NCBI GenBank assembly: GCA_035622175.1
Contig: DASPVV010000203.1
Span: 1-48,748, forward strand
DNA from: JAFAGX01 sp035622175
Lineage (GTDB): Bacteria; Acidobacteriota; Terriglobia; Terriglobales; Acidobacteriaceae
Reading direction: 5' to 3'
Length of the DNA: 48,748 nt
Positions 36,415 to 44,520 of this stretch are shown here, in pieces. A program made the translations under genes and the position numbers. Within the stretch, counting starts at the first letter, position 1, and each line of letters begins with the position of its first letter. The notes below the pieces were generated by a model. That model was given only the letters and a program-made list of their open reading frames with translations, had not been told where the DNA came from and did no database searches.

Positions 36415-36660
36415 ATTCTAGAACACCCGGCTCGTCTGGCGACGGGGCAGCTGGGTCCGGACCCGGTGCTGGCTCAGAATCTTGGCCCAGGCCGGTCCTC
36501 GCCAAGGGAACTCTCCGGCGGGATTGCAGGCGATGGTCGGGATTGACCGCCGGTGCCTGGCGGCAGCACCATGGAAAATCTTCCGGTGATTGCTTTCACG
36601 CTTCGACGTGGAGGATAATCGGATCATCGATCGTCCGGTAGATCCGGCGGGCGGAGTCCC

Positions 36661-37311
36661 GTGAATCTTCCCAATTCCATCACGCTCACCCGCATCGCCA
36701 CGATTCCGCTGCTCATTTGGATCCTTTCGAGCCCCCGCTTCTCGAGCCCCGGTGGGGAAAAGGAACTGCTGGCTTCCGCCTTGTTCATCGCGGCCTCGAT
36801 CACCGATGGGATCGACGGATATCTGGCCCGGCGACGGGGCCAGATCACCACCATGGGCATGCTGCTCGATCCCCTGGCGGACAAACTTCTGATTGCCGCC
36901 GCCTTCGTCGCCCTGGTGGAATTCAATCCCCGCCTTGTCCCGGCCTGGATCGCGGTCGTCATCATCGCCCGCGAATTCCTGGTGAGTGGTTTGCGATCGA
37001 TCGCCGCTTCGGAGGGATTCACCATCGAGGCAAGCGACCTCGGCAAGTTCAAAATGCTGGTGCAGATCATCTCCGTGGTAGCTGTCATCCTCGATCATCG
37101 CTGGAAAGAGTGGCCGATTTATGGCCCCTACATTTTCCCCGTCCATTGGATTGCCCGACTGGCCATCGGGTTCATGGTGCTGCTCTCCCTGGTTTCCGCG
37201 GGCGATTACTTCGTGGCTTTCTGGTCGAAGATCGATCGCCGGGCGGTGAGAAGTCGCCGCCGCGCCTTCGTGTTGAGCCGGCGGAGGAAGCGCGATGTCG
37301 CTGCAACCTGA
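36661..37311 (+). CDS. pgsA: CDP-diacylglycerol-glycerol-3-phosphate 3-phosphatidyltransferase
   Basis: Inner-membrane phospholipid synthase of 216 residues making phosphatidylglycerophosphate. The CDP-alcohol phosphotransferase motif is complete: D52-G53-x2-A56-R57-x8-G66-x3-D70-x3-D74 within ITDGIDGYLARRRGQ and MGMLLDPLADK. About six membrane helices are visible, the first MNLPNSITLTRIATIPLLIW. GTG 36661 is preceded by GGCGGAG. The C-terminal tail is Arg-rich (RRAVRSRRRAFVLSRRRK) and overlaps the start of the amrA gene by 17 bases, so translational coupling is likely. Confidence 0.94.
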   Translation: MNLPNSITLTRIATIPLLIWILSSPRFSSPGGEKELLASALFIAASITDGIDGYLARRRGQITTMGMLLDPLADKLLIAAAFVALVEFNPRLVPAWIAVVIIAREFLVSGLRSIAASEGFTIEASDLGKFKMLVQIISVVAVILDHRWKEWPIYGPYIFPVHWIARLAIGFMVLLSLVSAGDYFVAFWSKIDRRAVRSRRRAFVLSRRRKRDVAAT

Positions 37312-37906
37312 AAGCTCGTCGCCGGGTCTCGCCGCGCCCAGCCTTGGCCGCGCAGAGCCGTGGGAGTTCAGTGCGCAAGAGCGCGGCCTCCTGCTCAAGC
37401 TGGCGCACGAGTCGATTGGATCGGCGCTCGACCAGCGTGAGATCTCGCTCGAATCCCCTTCGTCCCATTTAGCCGAACCGCGGGGTGTTTTCACCACGAT
37501 CTGTTTGCGAGGCCAGCTGCGCGGCTGCGTGGGTTATGTCTTTCCCACGACCTCGCTCTTTCGCGCCGTGGCGGAGACGGCACGAGCCGCCGCTTTTGAA
37601 GATTCCAGGTTCCTGCCCGTGACGCAGGAGGAGGTCCCCCAGCTGGAACTCTCGCTCAGCGTCCTGTCTCCGCTCGCCGCGATTCAACCCGAGGGGGTCG
37701 AAGTGGGCAAGCATGGGCTGCTCGTTTCCCAGCATGGGCGCCGTGGCCTATTGCTGCCCCAAGTGCCGGTCGAACACGGCTGGGACCGGCTGGCGTTTCT
37801 CGAGCAGGCTTGTCGCAAGGCCGGCTTGGCTACCGACGCATGGCTGCATGGGGCGTCCCTCGAAGCGTTCACCGCCGAAGTCTTTGGCGATCGCGATCAA
37901 AAGTAA
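37295..37906 (+). CDS. amrA: AMMECR1-domain protein (AmmeMemoRadiSam system protein A)
   Basis: AMMECR1 family protein of 203 residues. Signatures: GVFTTICLRGQLRGCVGYVF (the LRGCxG motif), AAAFEDSRFLPVTQEEVPQL, SLSVLSPLAAIQPE and GLLLPQVPVEHGWDRLAFLE. In bacteria this family is called AmrA when near AmrB (MEMO) and a radical-SAM gene; those partners are not in this window. The protein is small, cytosolic and of unknown biochemical activity. The start overlaps pgsA by 17 bp. Confidence 0.9.
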   Translation: MSLQPESSSPGLAAPSLGRAEPWEFSAQERGLLLKLAHESIGSALDQREISLESPSSHLAEPRGVFTTICLRGQLRGCVGYVFPTTSLFRAVAETARAAAFEDSRFLPVTQEEVPQLELSLSVLSPLAAIQPEGVEVGKHGLLVSQHGRRGLLLPQVPVEHGWDRLAFLEQACRKAGLATDAWLHGASLEAFTAEVFGDRDQK

Positions 37907-38027
37907 ACCATCCCTTCCCTTCGCTGGCACCCGTGAGCCGATCGGCCGCGATGGCAGACGCCGACGCCCAGTCACCGGATCCCAGACGGCAGGGGAAAAA
38001 CCGGGAAACGGTCGCAGCAAGCGCCCA

Positions 38028-38062
38028 CAAAACAAAACCGGGAAGGTTGGTCCTCCCCGGTT
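38028..38062 (-). terminator. Intrinsic terminator after the 319-residue secreted protein gene
   Basis: On the minus strand AACCGGG (38062-38056), an AGG/CCT inner pairing and CCCGGTT (38042-38036) form a strong hairpin, followed by TTGTTTTG. It lies about 26 bp after the stop of the gene at 38088-39047. Confidence 0.82.
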
Positions 38063-38087
38063 CGACGAGAACGCGACGCGGACGGGA

Positions 38088-39047
38088 CTATTGCGGATCG
38101 AGTTCGACTCCATCGCCCACGTGCACATCTTCCACGGCGAACACAATCATGCCGGTCGAAGTCGTGGGTGTTGTGCTGAGGATGACGACTTCTCCCACGG
38201 CCCGTCGGGGAAAGTCGGCGACGTGGATCGACGCGCCTTTTCCTCCCGAGAACATCCCTCGCTCGAGGACCGGCGGTCTGGCCTGACTGTCCTCGGCAGT
38301 CGAGGCTTTGAAGGAGAGCGAGTCTACTGGATCGTGCAGATCGGCTTCATAGGAGCGTACCGCTCGGAAATAATCCCCGACCTTGACGCCTTGGTTGGCG
38401 CCCAAGTTTAGGTAGACTTTCACTCCCGTACCCAGCGCGGTGTCAAAATCCTTGGCCAGCACAATCCGTCCGCTGGCTTTTCCGTTGGGCAGGGCGAAAC
38501 GATCAAAGGATACAGGCGGGTGCACGGGTAGGCTTGTTTTGTCGACATAGGGCAGCACGACGTCGCCCGGCACAATCGGACTGCAACCGAATTCGATCTG
38601 GGCTATGGCGCGCGCGCCGCGAATGTCAAGCACCCGTAGGATCCCGAGGTCCGCATAGGGCGCGCCCATGGCCCGAATCAAGGCGAATTGCCCGGGAAAC
38701 ATCTCGTAGCGATTGGGATCGCGCAGTTCACGCACCACAGAGTAGCGCTTGCCGAGCTCGTATCCTTTCCCGTTAAGGTAAATAATTTCGCCTTCGCTGA
38801 AATGGGTCGTGTCCGGGGTTTCGAGGCCGCCCATGACGTAGTCCGCGTCCGGCAGACGGGTAGGGTTGACAAAGCCGGCGCAATTGATGTCGGAGCGGGT
38901 CGGATTGACAATTCGCTCTGCGGGAAAATTCAGGTTCGTGGCTACGGTCCCGTTGGGTGGCGGGCTCTGATCTGGAGGGGACGTGGGTTGCTCGGCGCTG
39001 ACGCCGATGGCCAGACACAAAACCACTAACAAGCTTGTTTTCTTCAT
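38088..39047 (-). CDS. Secreted protein of unknown function (acidobacterial type)
   Basis: 319 residues with a clear signal peptide (KKTSLLVVLCLAIGVSAEQ) followed by a Pro-rich spacer. The remainder is beta-rich and has two related-looking segments where a strand pair ends in a short hydrophilic loop: EIIYLNGKGYELGKRYSVVR with PGQFALIRAMG, and VYLNLGANQGVKVGDYFRAV with VGEVVILSTT. These have the look of FlgT-C/LysM-like small beta modules, but I cannot name a family with confidence. GGAGG precedes the ATG. Monocistronic with its own terminator; divergent from aroDE. Envelope role likely. Confidence 0.75.
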   Translation of the reverse strand: MKKTSLLVVLCLAIGVSAEQPTSPPDQSPPPNGTVATNLNFPAERIVNPTRSDINCAGFVNPTRLPDADYVMGGLETPDTTHFSEGEIIYLNGKGYELGKRYSVVRELRDPNRYEMFPGQFALIRAMGAPYADLGILRVLDIRGARAIAQIEFGCSPIVPGDVVLPYVDKTSLPVHPPVSFDRFALPNGKASGRIVLAKDFDTALGTGVKVYLNLGANQGVKVGDYFRAVRSYEADLHDPVDSLSFKASTAEDSQARPPVLERGMFSGGKGASIHVADFPRRAVGEVVILSTTPTTSTGMIVFAVEDVHVGDGVELDPQ

Positions 39048-39260
39048 GTTCTAACCTCCAGGCCTAATCGATTGCCTGTCATCCGAGTTAAGTTTCAAGA
39101 AATGAGAGACTTCCAGCCCGGACACTAGCAAGCCGCAGGGGCGGGGGTCAAGGTTACGCCGGTTCATAGAGGGCAGGATAAAAAGTTTTACCCCGAAAAA
39201 CACAATCGCTTGTTGCATCTGGAGTTAAGCGCCTGTAAGATCGCGCCACTCTGAAATATC

Positions 39261-40832
39261 GTGACCGCTGCCTCGAACAACCTTGCGGCCCGTCTGCGCC
39301 ACCTGCGCTTGCCCCGGGTATGTGTTGCGGTGACCGGGTCCGATGCCAACAGCTTGCTCGAAAAAGCCGAGGCCCTGGTCCGCGATAACCCGTTTCTGGA
39401 GTTAAGGCTGGATTACCTCTCCCGCCCCGTGCTGGCTTTGCCGAAAATCAAGCAGTTCACCGAGTACCACCCCCAGGCCATGCTCATTGCCACCTGCCGT
39501 CGAGCCTCGAGCGGAGGAAAGTTTAAAGGCTCGATCGCCTCCCAGCTGGATATTTTGTGGCGAGCCGCGGCCGCCGGCTGCCAACTGCTCGACCTCGAGC
39601 TGCAATCGGCCGCGCGCACCGACGCCGAATCGCTTCACCGCCTGCGAAGCGCGGCGGCTTTGATCTTGTCTTACCATGATTTCCATGCCACGAAGGACCT
39701 CGAAGAAACCCTAAGGAGGATGGTCGCCATCCCGTCCGATTTCTATAAAGTTGTCACTACGGCCAACACTCTCTACGACAACGTAGAAATGATGAAGTTT
39801 ATCGAGCGAAACAGCGATCGCCATTCCTTAATTGGTCTTTGCATGGGAGAGCAAGGCCTCATTAGCCGCGTGCTCGGACTGCGGGCGGGGAGTGTTTTTA
39901 CCTTTGCCGCCGTAAGCGAAGATGAAAAAACCGCCCCCGGGCAGATCACGGCGCGGGAGCTGCAGGCCACCTATCGCATCGAGCACGTGGATGCCCCCAC
40001 TCGGGTGTACGGGGTGGCCGGCAACCCGGTGGCGCACTCGCTTTCGCCGGCGGTCATGAATGCTGCTCTGCGCCGGGAAACCGTCAACGGGGTCTACCTG
40101 TTGCTGCACGCGAAAACTTTGAAAGACCTGCTCGCCTGCGTGCGCGATATTCCCATCCACGGGCTTTCCGTAACCATGCCTTACAAAGAGAAGATTGTGA
40201 GCCATCTGGACAATACGGATGCCCACACGACAAAAATCGGAGCTTGCAATACGGTGGTGCGGGCGCATGACGGTAAGCTGTACGGATTCAACACCGATAC
40301 TGCCGGCGTGGTCCGGCCTTTGCAGCTACGCCTGGAATTGGAGAACGCGAAAGTGCTCGTCCTCGGTGCAGGTGGTGCCGCCCGAGCCGCTGTCTTCGGA
40401 TTGAAAGAACGGGGTGCTGAAGTCTCCATCCTGAACCGTACCCCCGGACCAGCGCAGAAACTCGCCCGCTCCGCGCGCGTCCGAACCATCAAGCGTGCGG
40501 ACCTGGCGAAACTCTTCTTTGACGTGATCGTCAATGCGACTCCGGTCGGCATGGGAAACACGCGTGAGTCTCCCTTGAACCAAAACGAAATCAGAGCCCG
40601 CTATGTTTTCGACATGGTCTACGACCCGGTGGAGACGCGTTTGCTCAAGCTGGCCAAAGCTGCCGGGGCTCAGGTCATCGCGGGCCTGGAGATGTTCGTT
40701 CACCAAGCAGCTCGCCAATTTGAAATCTGGACCGGCAAACCCGCCCCCCTGACAGAGATGCTAAGCGTGGTCACCAAAGCCCTAGCCGAACGCGAAGCCT
40801 TGCGTCAAGCCACAGAAAACAAAAGGCGTTAG
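39261..40832 (+). CDS. aroDE: Bifunctional 3-dehydroquinate dehydratase (type I) / shikimate dehydrogenase
   Basis: Shikimate-pathway fusion of 523 residues for chorismate synthesis. The N-terminal half (about 15-240) is type I AroD: CVAVTGSDANSLLEKAEALV, ELRLDYLS, His139 in LSYHDF and Schiff-base Lys163 in SDFYKVVTTA. The C-terminal half (about 250-510) is AroE: YGVAGNPVAHSLSPAVMNAA, GLSVTMPYKEKI (catalytic Lys), GACNTVVR, GFNTDTAG and the NADP fold VLVLGAGGAARAAVFGL. Both active sites look intact. GTG 39261 begins the family N-terminus. This gene order fusion is known in plants, Chlamydiae and Acidobacteriota. Confidence 0.94.
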   Translation: MTAASNNLAARLRHLRLPRVCVAVTGSDANSLLEKAEALVRDNPFLELRLDYLSRPVLALPKIKQFTEYHPQAMLIATCRRASSGGKFKGSIASQLDILWRAAAAGCQLLDLELQSAARTDAESLHRLRSAAALILSYHDFHATKDLEETLRRMVAIPSDFYKVVTTANTLYDNVEMMKFIERNSDRHSLIGLCMGEQGLISRVLGLRAGSVFTFAAVSEDEKTAPGQITARELQATYRIEHVDAPTRVYGVAGNPVAHSLSPAVMNAALRRETVNGVYLLLHAKTLKDLLACVRDIPIHGLSVTMPYKEKIVSHLDNTDAHTTKIGACNTVVRAHDGKLYGFNTDTAGVVRPLQLRLELENAKVLVLGAGGAARAAVFGLKERGAEVSILNRTPGPAQKLARSARVRTIKRADLAKLFFDVIVNATPVGMGNTRESPLNQNEIRARYVFDMVYDPVETRLLKLAKAAGAQVIAGLEMFVHQAARQFEIWTGKPAPLTEMLSVVTKALAEREALRQATENKRR

Positions 40833-40932
40833 CCAGGGCTTGCCGCTTGAGCCCGAGGCCGCCTCCGGCTAGCAGACTGGCCGCGGGGCCAATGGGTTCG
40901 CCGGGCCGCGATGCGGCATTGCCACAAAAAGG

Positions 40933-41010
40933 TTGCATTTTGCCTCGGTACCAAAGTAATATGTAGGGCGGAACGTAATACGAAGCGTTCTCTAGTCGTA
41001 GTACCGCCCT
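40933..41010 (+). promoter_or_regulatory. Promoter and hairpin leader of the GvpL/F-like gene
   Basis: -35 TTGCAT (40933-40938), 18 bp spacer, -10 TAATAT (40957-40962). Immediately after comes an inverted repeat AGGGCGG (40965-40971) / CCGCCCT (41004-41010), with an inner TACGA/TCGTA pair, followed by TTCTT. As the hairpin would begin at or next to the transcript start, it may be a stabilising 5' structure, a protein-binding site or a weak attenuator. The coding start is 85 bp downstream. Confidence 0.45.
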
Positions 41011-41095
41011 TTCTTCCAAAGGTTCAAATGCCGTAACCAGCTGTACCCGCTCGAGGTGTTGCGCTCTGCCTCCAGTCGGGTACGGGGAGACCCCT

Positions 41096-41839
41096 ATGGC
41101 GTGGTACGCATATTGTCTTACCGAGCAACAGGCCCTCAACGGAATCCGTGCGCGACGTCCGTTCCTACTCGAAGGCACCCAGGGAGTGAACGCAGCCCCA
41201 GTGATGAGCTATCCCAGTGGTGAGTTTTCCGTGGTGGTCAGCGAGTACGACCGGGCTACCGGCAGCCTCGACGATAAAGCCGTCTTGGAACACGCACGGG
41301 TGGTCAGCGTCTGCTTCCGCAACGGGACAGTGCTCCCGTTCCGTTTCGGGACCATCTTTGACACCGATGAAGCGTTGCGACAGGCGGTGCGCGCCAATCG
41401 CCGCGCCTTCGGGCAGAGTGTGGCCCGACTGCGGGGCAAGGCCGAAATGCATCTGAAGCTGGTGGTGCGTGACGGATCCTGGCGCGACGCGATGATGGAT
41501 GTGGAGCTGCCGGATACGGTGGGGGGCGAGTATCTGATGAAGCTGCGGGAGAAGGCCTCGCGCGATCGCGAGCGCCAAACCAAGGCCCGGGCTTTGTCGG
41601 TTCAGGTACACAAGATGTTCAATCCGCTCGAAGAAGAGATCAGTTGCAAGAGAGTCAATACCGACGGCATGCTGATCGATATCGCTCATTTGATTGATTC
41701 GAAATCAGTAGAGAAATACCAGAACCGTTACAATAGCGCCGCCAAACAACTGAAAAACTGCGAGCTGACGGTAACCGGTCCGTGGCCGCCATACCACTTT
41801 CTGCCAGGCAAGTTGCGTACTGTAGCCGGCCATTCCTAG
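41096..41839 (+). CDS. Orphan GvpL/GvpF family protein
   Basis: 247 residues matching the gas-vesicle GvpF/GvpL family: AWYAYCLTEQQ at the start, SYPSGEFSVVVSEYD, VLEHARVVSVCFRNGTVLPF, RFGTIFDTDEALRQAVRANR, LRGKAEMHLKLVV and the terminal LTVTGPWPPYHF (the family-defining TGPWPPY). In gas-vesicle producers GvpF/L are minor assembly proteins. No gvpA, gvpN or other vesicle gene is near. Stand-alone members occur in non-floating soil bacteria; their role is unknown. GGGGAG precedes the ATG. A promoter with a hairpin lies upstream. Confidence 0.88.
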   Translation: MAWYAYCLTEQQALNGIRARRPFLLEGTQGVNAAPVMSYPSGEFSVVVSEYDRATGSLDDKAVLEHARVVSVCFRNGTVLPFRFGTIFDTDEALRQAVRANRRAFGQSVARLRGKAEMHLKLVVRDGSWRDAMMDVELPDTVGGEYLMKLREKASRDRERQTKARALSVQVHKMFNPLEEEISCKRVNTDGMLIDIAHLIDSKSVEKYQNRYNSAAKQLKNCELTVTGPWPPYHFLPGKLRTVAGHS

Positions 41840-41861
41840 TTTTTACCTTGTTTTTACCTTG
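41840..41861 (+). repeat. Tandem duplication TTTTTACCTTG x2
   Basis: Two adjacent copies of an 11-base unit immediately after the gvpL/F stop. Too short to assign a function. Confidence 0.6.
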
Positions 41862-41884
41862 GGACAGGGAGACGGGAAGCGAGG

Positions 41885-41976
41885 CTAGGCGGCTGCTCGG
41901 AATGTGCACGAACCTGCAGTCTTTTACCCTTTGGGCGAGGTCCCGAAGGGGACCCGATTCCGCCGAGGATGCCTAG
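41885..41976. ncRNA. Candidate structured RNA element
   Basis: Nested inverted repeats in a gene-free stretch: CTAGGC (41885-41890) with GCCTAG (41971-41976), CGGAAT (41898-41903) with ATTCCG (41957-41962), and a terminal hairpin GGTCCC-GAAG-GGGACC (41939-41954). All are concentric, forming one long imperfect hairpin of about 92 bases with two internal loops. I cannot assign it to a known class (6S-like or riboswitch are possible). Strand is unknown, though the downstream elements and terminator favour plus. Confidence 0.4.
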
Positions 41977-42037
41977 AAGTGATTGCGCTTAAACGGGTTG
42001 GCGGCTGCCCCGAGCAAATCTACGGGGATCGCTGATT

Positions 42038-42232
42038 GTGGCGCAGCAAGTGCTTCTTTCCCCTGCAATGAAAGAGGCCGCCGTTACCAATACCTTCACT
42101 CGCCGCGCTGGTTATATCTTCTCTCTGCGCCACTCCGGCTGGCGGATCGGGATTTACGATCGCCTTTCCTGAAACCTTCCAGAGTAGCCTCTTTTAGATA
42201 GTGGCTCCAGAAATGGAGCCGCTTTTCTTTTG
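42038..42232 (+). ncRNA. Candidate structured transcript ending in a terminator (alternatively a 44-residue ORF)
   Basis: AAAGAGGC (42071-42078) pairs with GCCTCTTT (42187-42194). Inside lies the hairpin GGCGgATCG / CGATCGCC (42141-42164), and the segment ends in an intrinsic terminator (42203-42232). This could be the 3' half of a small RNA or a leader controlling the M28 peptidase gene. The same stretch encodes a 44-codon frame (GTG 42038 to TGA 42172; includes RRAGYIFSLRHSGWRIGIYD) with a GGGGA before it, so a small protein is also possible. Confidence 0.35.
42203..42232 (+). terminator. Intrinsic terminator in the gvpL/F-M28 intergenic region
   Basis: Perfect stem GGCTCC (42203-42208) / GGAGCC (42215-42220) with a 6-base loop, then GCTTTTCTTTTG. 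As no annotated gene ends just before it (gvpL/F ends 360 bp upstream), it points to a small transcript or to leader attenuation. A second hairpin GGGGG/CCCCC follows at 42232-42251. Confidence 0.75.
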
Positions 42233-42352
42233 GGGGCGAAGTGCAACCCCCGGCCCGAGGGAAGCCCTCTCCGAGCTCTTGTGGCAAAAACCCGGGGAAA
42301 CAAACATCCTGCCCTTCCCCTCGATACATTTTCCCCTTACACTGACCTCGCC

Positions 42353-43780
42353 ATGCGCGTACAAACCTTGGGTCTGTTATTCCTGGTTGTGTTAGGGGTT
42401 TCCTTCTGCCCGGCTCAAAGTTCTTCGCGAAGTCAACCCAGACCCATTTCTGCGCAGTTGAAGAGCGAACTGGTCACTTTGCGCGATGCTGCCCTGGCCG
42501 ACGATTATGCCTACCAACAAGCCGCTCACCTGACCGACAACATCGGCGCGCGCCCGGTGGGTTCGCCGGCTGCCGCGGCCGCCGTCCAGTATGTGGCTTT
42601 AGAACTGCGCCGCCTGGGGCTGCAAGTTCAGCTCGAAGAAGTTAAAGTTCCCAGTTGGATCCGCGGTACTGATCGGGCGGAACTGGTGGAATATGCCAAG
42701 CAGCCGCCGGGAACGATGCAGAACATCGTGCTCACCGCGCTCGGCGGAACCGTACCCACCCCGCCGAGCGGTATCACGGCCGAAATCGTTGTGGTTAAGA
42801 GCTTCGATGATCTCAAGCAGCTAGGACGCGAGACTGTATCCGGGAAGATCGTGCTCTTCAATGTCCCCTTCGACGCGCAAAAAGCCGCCGATGGGATGGC
42901 GGGGGAGGCGTATGGGGAAGCGGTGGCCTACCGGGCGGCGGGGCCCAAGGCGGCCGCCGAATTGGGAGCCATTGCCGGCCTGGTCCGTTCGGTGGGCGGG
43001 GCGGATTACCGTCTCCCCCATACCGGCTGGAGCGAGCCAGCGGGAATTCCTGCGGCTGCCGTGACCAGCGAAGACGCTGATCTGATCACCCGTTTAGCGA
43101 CCCAAGGTACGGTCCGCATGCACTTGACCTTGACCTCACAGACCGGGCCCGACAGTATGAGTTACAACGTGATCGGCGATCTCAAGGGCAGCGAACATCC
43201 AGAGCAGGTGGTTGTGCTCTCCGGGCACCTCGACTCTTGGGACCTGGGGACGGGAGCGTTGGACGATGCGGTGGGAGTTGCGGTGGCGATGGACAGCGCA
43301 CATCTCATCCAACAATTACACCTGCATCCGCGGCGCACTCTTCGCATTGTCGCCTGGATGGACGAAGAGAACGGAGGGCGCGGTCACGATGTCTACGCAA
43401 AGAACCACGTCCAGGAAATTCCTCATCACGTCGCTGTCATCGAGAGTGATCTTGGAGCATCTCATCCGCTCGGCTTCCAGGCAAAAATCATTCCCGATGC
43501 GCTTCCCTTCTTGAAGCCGGTGCAAGAGATTCTGGACAGCTTCGGAGCCAATTTGATCCGTTTGATCCCGCGCAGCCCGGGGGCGGATATTGCTCCCTTG
43601 GCGCAGGCCGGAGTTCCCGCGCTTGCCCTGATGCAGGACAGTCGCACCTATTTTAACTACCATCACACCGCCGCCGACACGCTGGACAAGGTCGTGCCCC
43701 TCGAGCTGCGAGAGAACGCCTCGGCGATGGCGGTTATGGGCTATGCCTTGGCCACGATGCCCGACGTGTTGCCGCGATGA
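42353..43780 (+). CDS. Secreted M28-family zinc metallopeptidase
   Basis: Exported aminopeptidase/carboxypeptidase-like enzyme of 475 residues. The start is ATG 42353, which opens a signal peptide (RVQTLGLLFLVVLGVSF, then CPAQSS, possibly lipid-modified at Cys). A PA-type inserted domain covers about 120-250 (VKSFDDLKQLGRETVSGKIV). The M28 core follows: VVLSGHLDSWDLGTGALDDA (first two zinc ligands His and Asp), IVAWMDEENGGRGHDVYAKN (catalytic Glu-Glu) and AVIESDLGASHPLG, with the final ligand in FNYHHTAADTLDKV. All expected zinc and catalytic residues are visible. Closest in layout to mammalian plasma glutamate carboxypeptidase-like peptidases. Confidence 0.93.
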   Translation: MRVQTLGLLFLVVLGVSFCPAQSSSRSQPRPISAQLKSELVTLRDAALADDYAYQQAAHLTDNIGARPVGSPAAAAAVQYVALELRRLGLQVQLEEVKVPSWIRGTDRAELVEYAKQPPGTMQNIVLTALGGTVPTPPSGITAEIVVVKSFDDLKQLGRETVSGKIVLFNVPFDAQKAADGMAGEAYGEAVAYRAAGPKAAAELGAIAGLVRSVGGADYRLPHTGWSEPAGIPAAAVTSEDADLITRLATQGTVRMHLTLTSQTGPDSMSYNVIGDLKGSEHPEQVVVLSGHLDSWDLGTGALDDAVGVAVAMDSAHLIQQLHLHPRRTLRIVAWMDEENGGRGHDVYAKNHVQEIPHHVAVIESDLGASHPLGFQAKIIPDALPFLKPVQEILDSFGANLIRLIPRSPGADIAPLAQAGVPALALMQDSRTYFNYHHTAADTLDKVVPLELRENASAMAVMGYALATMPDVLPR

Positions 43781-43937
43781 ACCATTTCGACTGCGGCGCG
43801 TCGCGCGCCCGGCAGCCGGCAAGCCAGGGAAGGCCGGAAGAGAGTTTCTCACCCCCGCCACAAGCTGCCCGATGCCTTGCGGCATTGTTCCCTTGCGCCA
43901 TTCCCTGCGGGTTGAATTCGTTGAATCCTACCGCCAG

Positions 43938-43967
43938 TTGACGCATCTCATTTTGGGCGCATATCAT
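43938..43967 (+). promoter_or_regulatory. Promoter of the DksA/TraR-like gene
   Basis: -35 TTGACG (43938-43943), 18 bp spacer, -10 TATCAT (43962-43967). The coding start is 66 bp downstream. Confidence 0.5.
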
Positions 43968-44032
43968 CTTCGTTTGGCCGATCGGCGGCGAGGAAGTAAG
44001 GGAAGGGGCGGTTTTGGGTGAAGTTGGCATCC

Positions 44033-44401
44033 ATGGAAAAAAAGAAGCTGGAGTATTTTCGAAAGCGGTTAGAGACGCGGCAGCAAGAGTTGCGCCGCAT
44101 GGTCTCCCGTACGCAACAAGACGGACGCTCGGCGGATGAAGACACGGCACAGGATATCGCCGATCGCGCCGCCAGTTCCTACAATAAAGAGTTCCTCTTT
44201 CACCAGAGCAACAACGATCGTCAACTCCTGCAGATGGTAGATGGGGCCCTGTCTCGGATTCGCGAGGGCACGTTCGGGGAATGCATCTCCTGTGGCAAGG
44301 AGATCAACCCTAAGCGGCTGGAAGCCGTACCCTGGACGCGCCATTGCATCGAGTGTCAGGAGAAATTGGAACAGGGACGCCTGGAAGAAGCTTCGCGATA
44401 A
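44033..44401 (+). CDS. DksA/TraR-family zinc-finger protein
   Basis: Small RNA-polymerase-associated type protein of 122 residues. A charged coiled-coil N-terminus (KKKLEYFRKRLETRQQELRR) is followed by the DEDTAQDIADRAASSYNKEF segment, where acidic residues resemble the DksA coiled-coil tip, then the four-cysteine zinc finger C-x2-C...C-x2-C (ECISCGKEINPKRLEAVPWT, RHCIECQ). Shorter than E. coli DksA, as usual in Acidobacteriota. ATG 44033 matches where family members begin; GTG 44018 in frame has a better purine tract upstream and cannot be excluded. In other bacteria DksA proteins mediate ppGpp responses at rRNA and amino-acid promoters. Confidence 0.9.
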   Translation: MEKKKLEYFRKRLETRQQELRRMVSRTQQDGRSADEDTAQDIADRAASSYNKEFLFHQSNNDRQLLQMVDGALSRIREGTFGECISCGKEINPKRLEAVPWTRHCIECQEKLEQGRLEEASR

Positions 44402-44520
44402 CCATCCCCACCGGCCCGCGAAGGCGCCAGGGTTCGGCTTCTCGCATCGAACACCGCCCGCTTCTCGTCCCGGCGTTAGCCGCGGCCAAGATCTCTGTCC
44501 GTACCATCGGCGGGGATGGG

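Noticed and set aside
41983..42201. A 72-codon plus-strand frame in the gvpL/F-M28 gap
   Set aside because: No homology, and it overlaps the candidate RNA structures and another short frame; not supported as coding.
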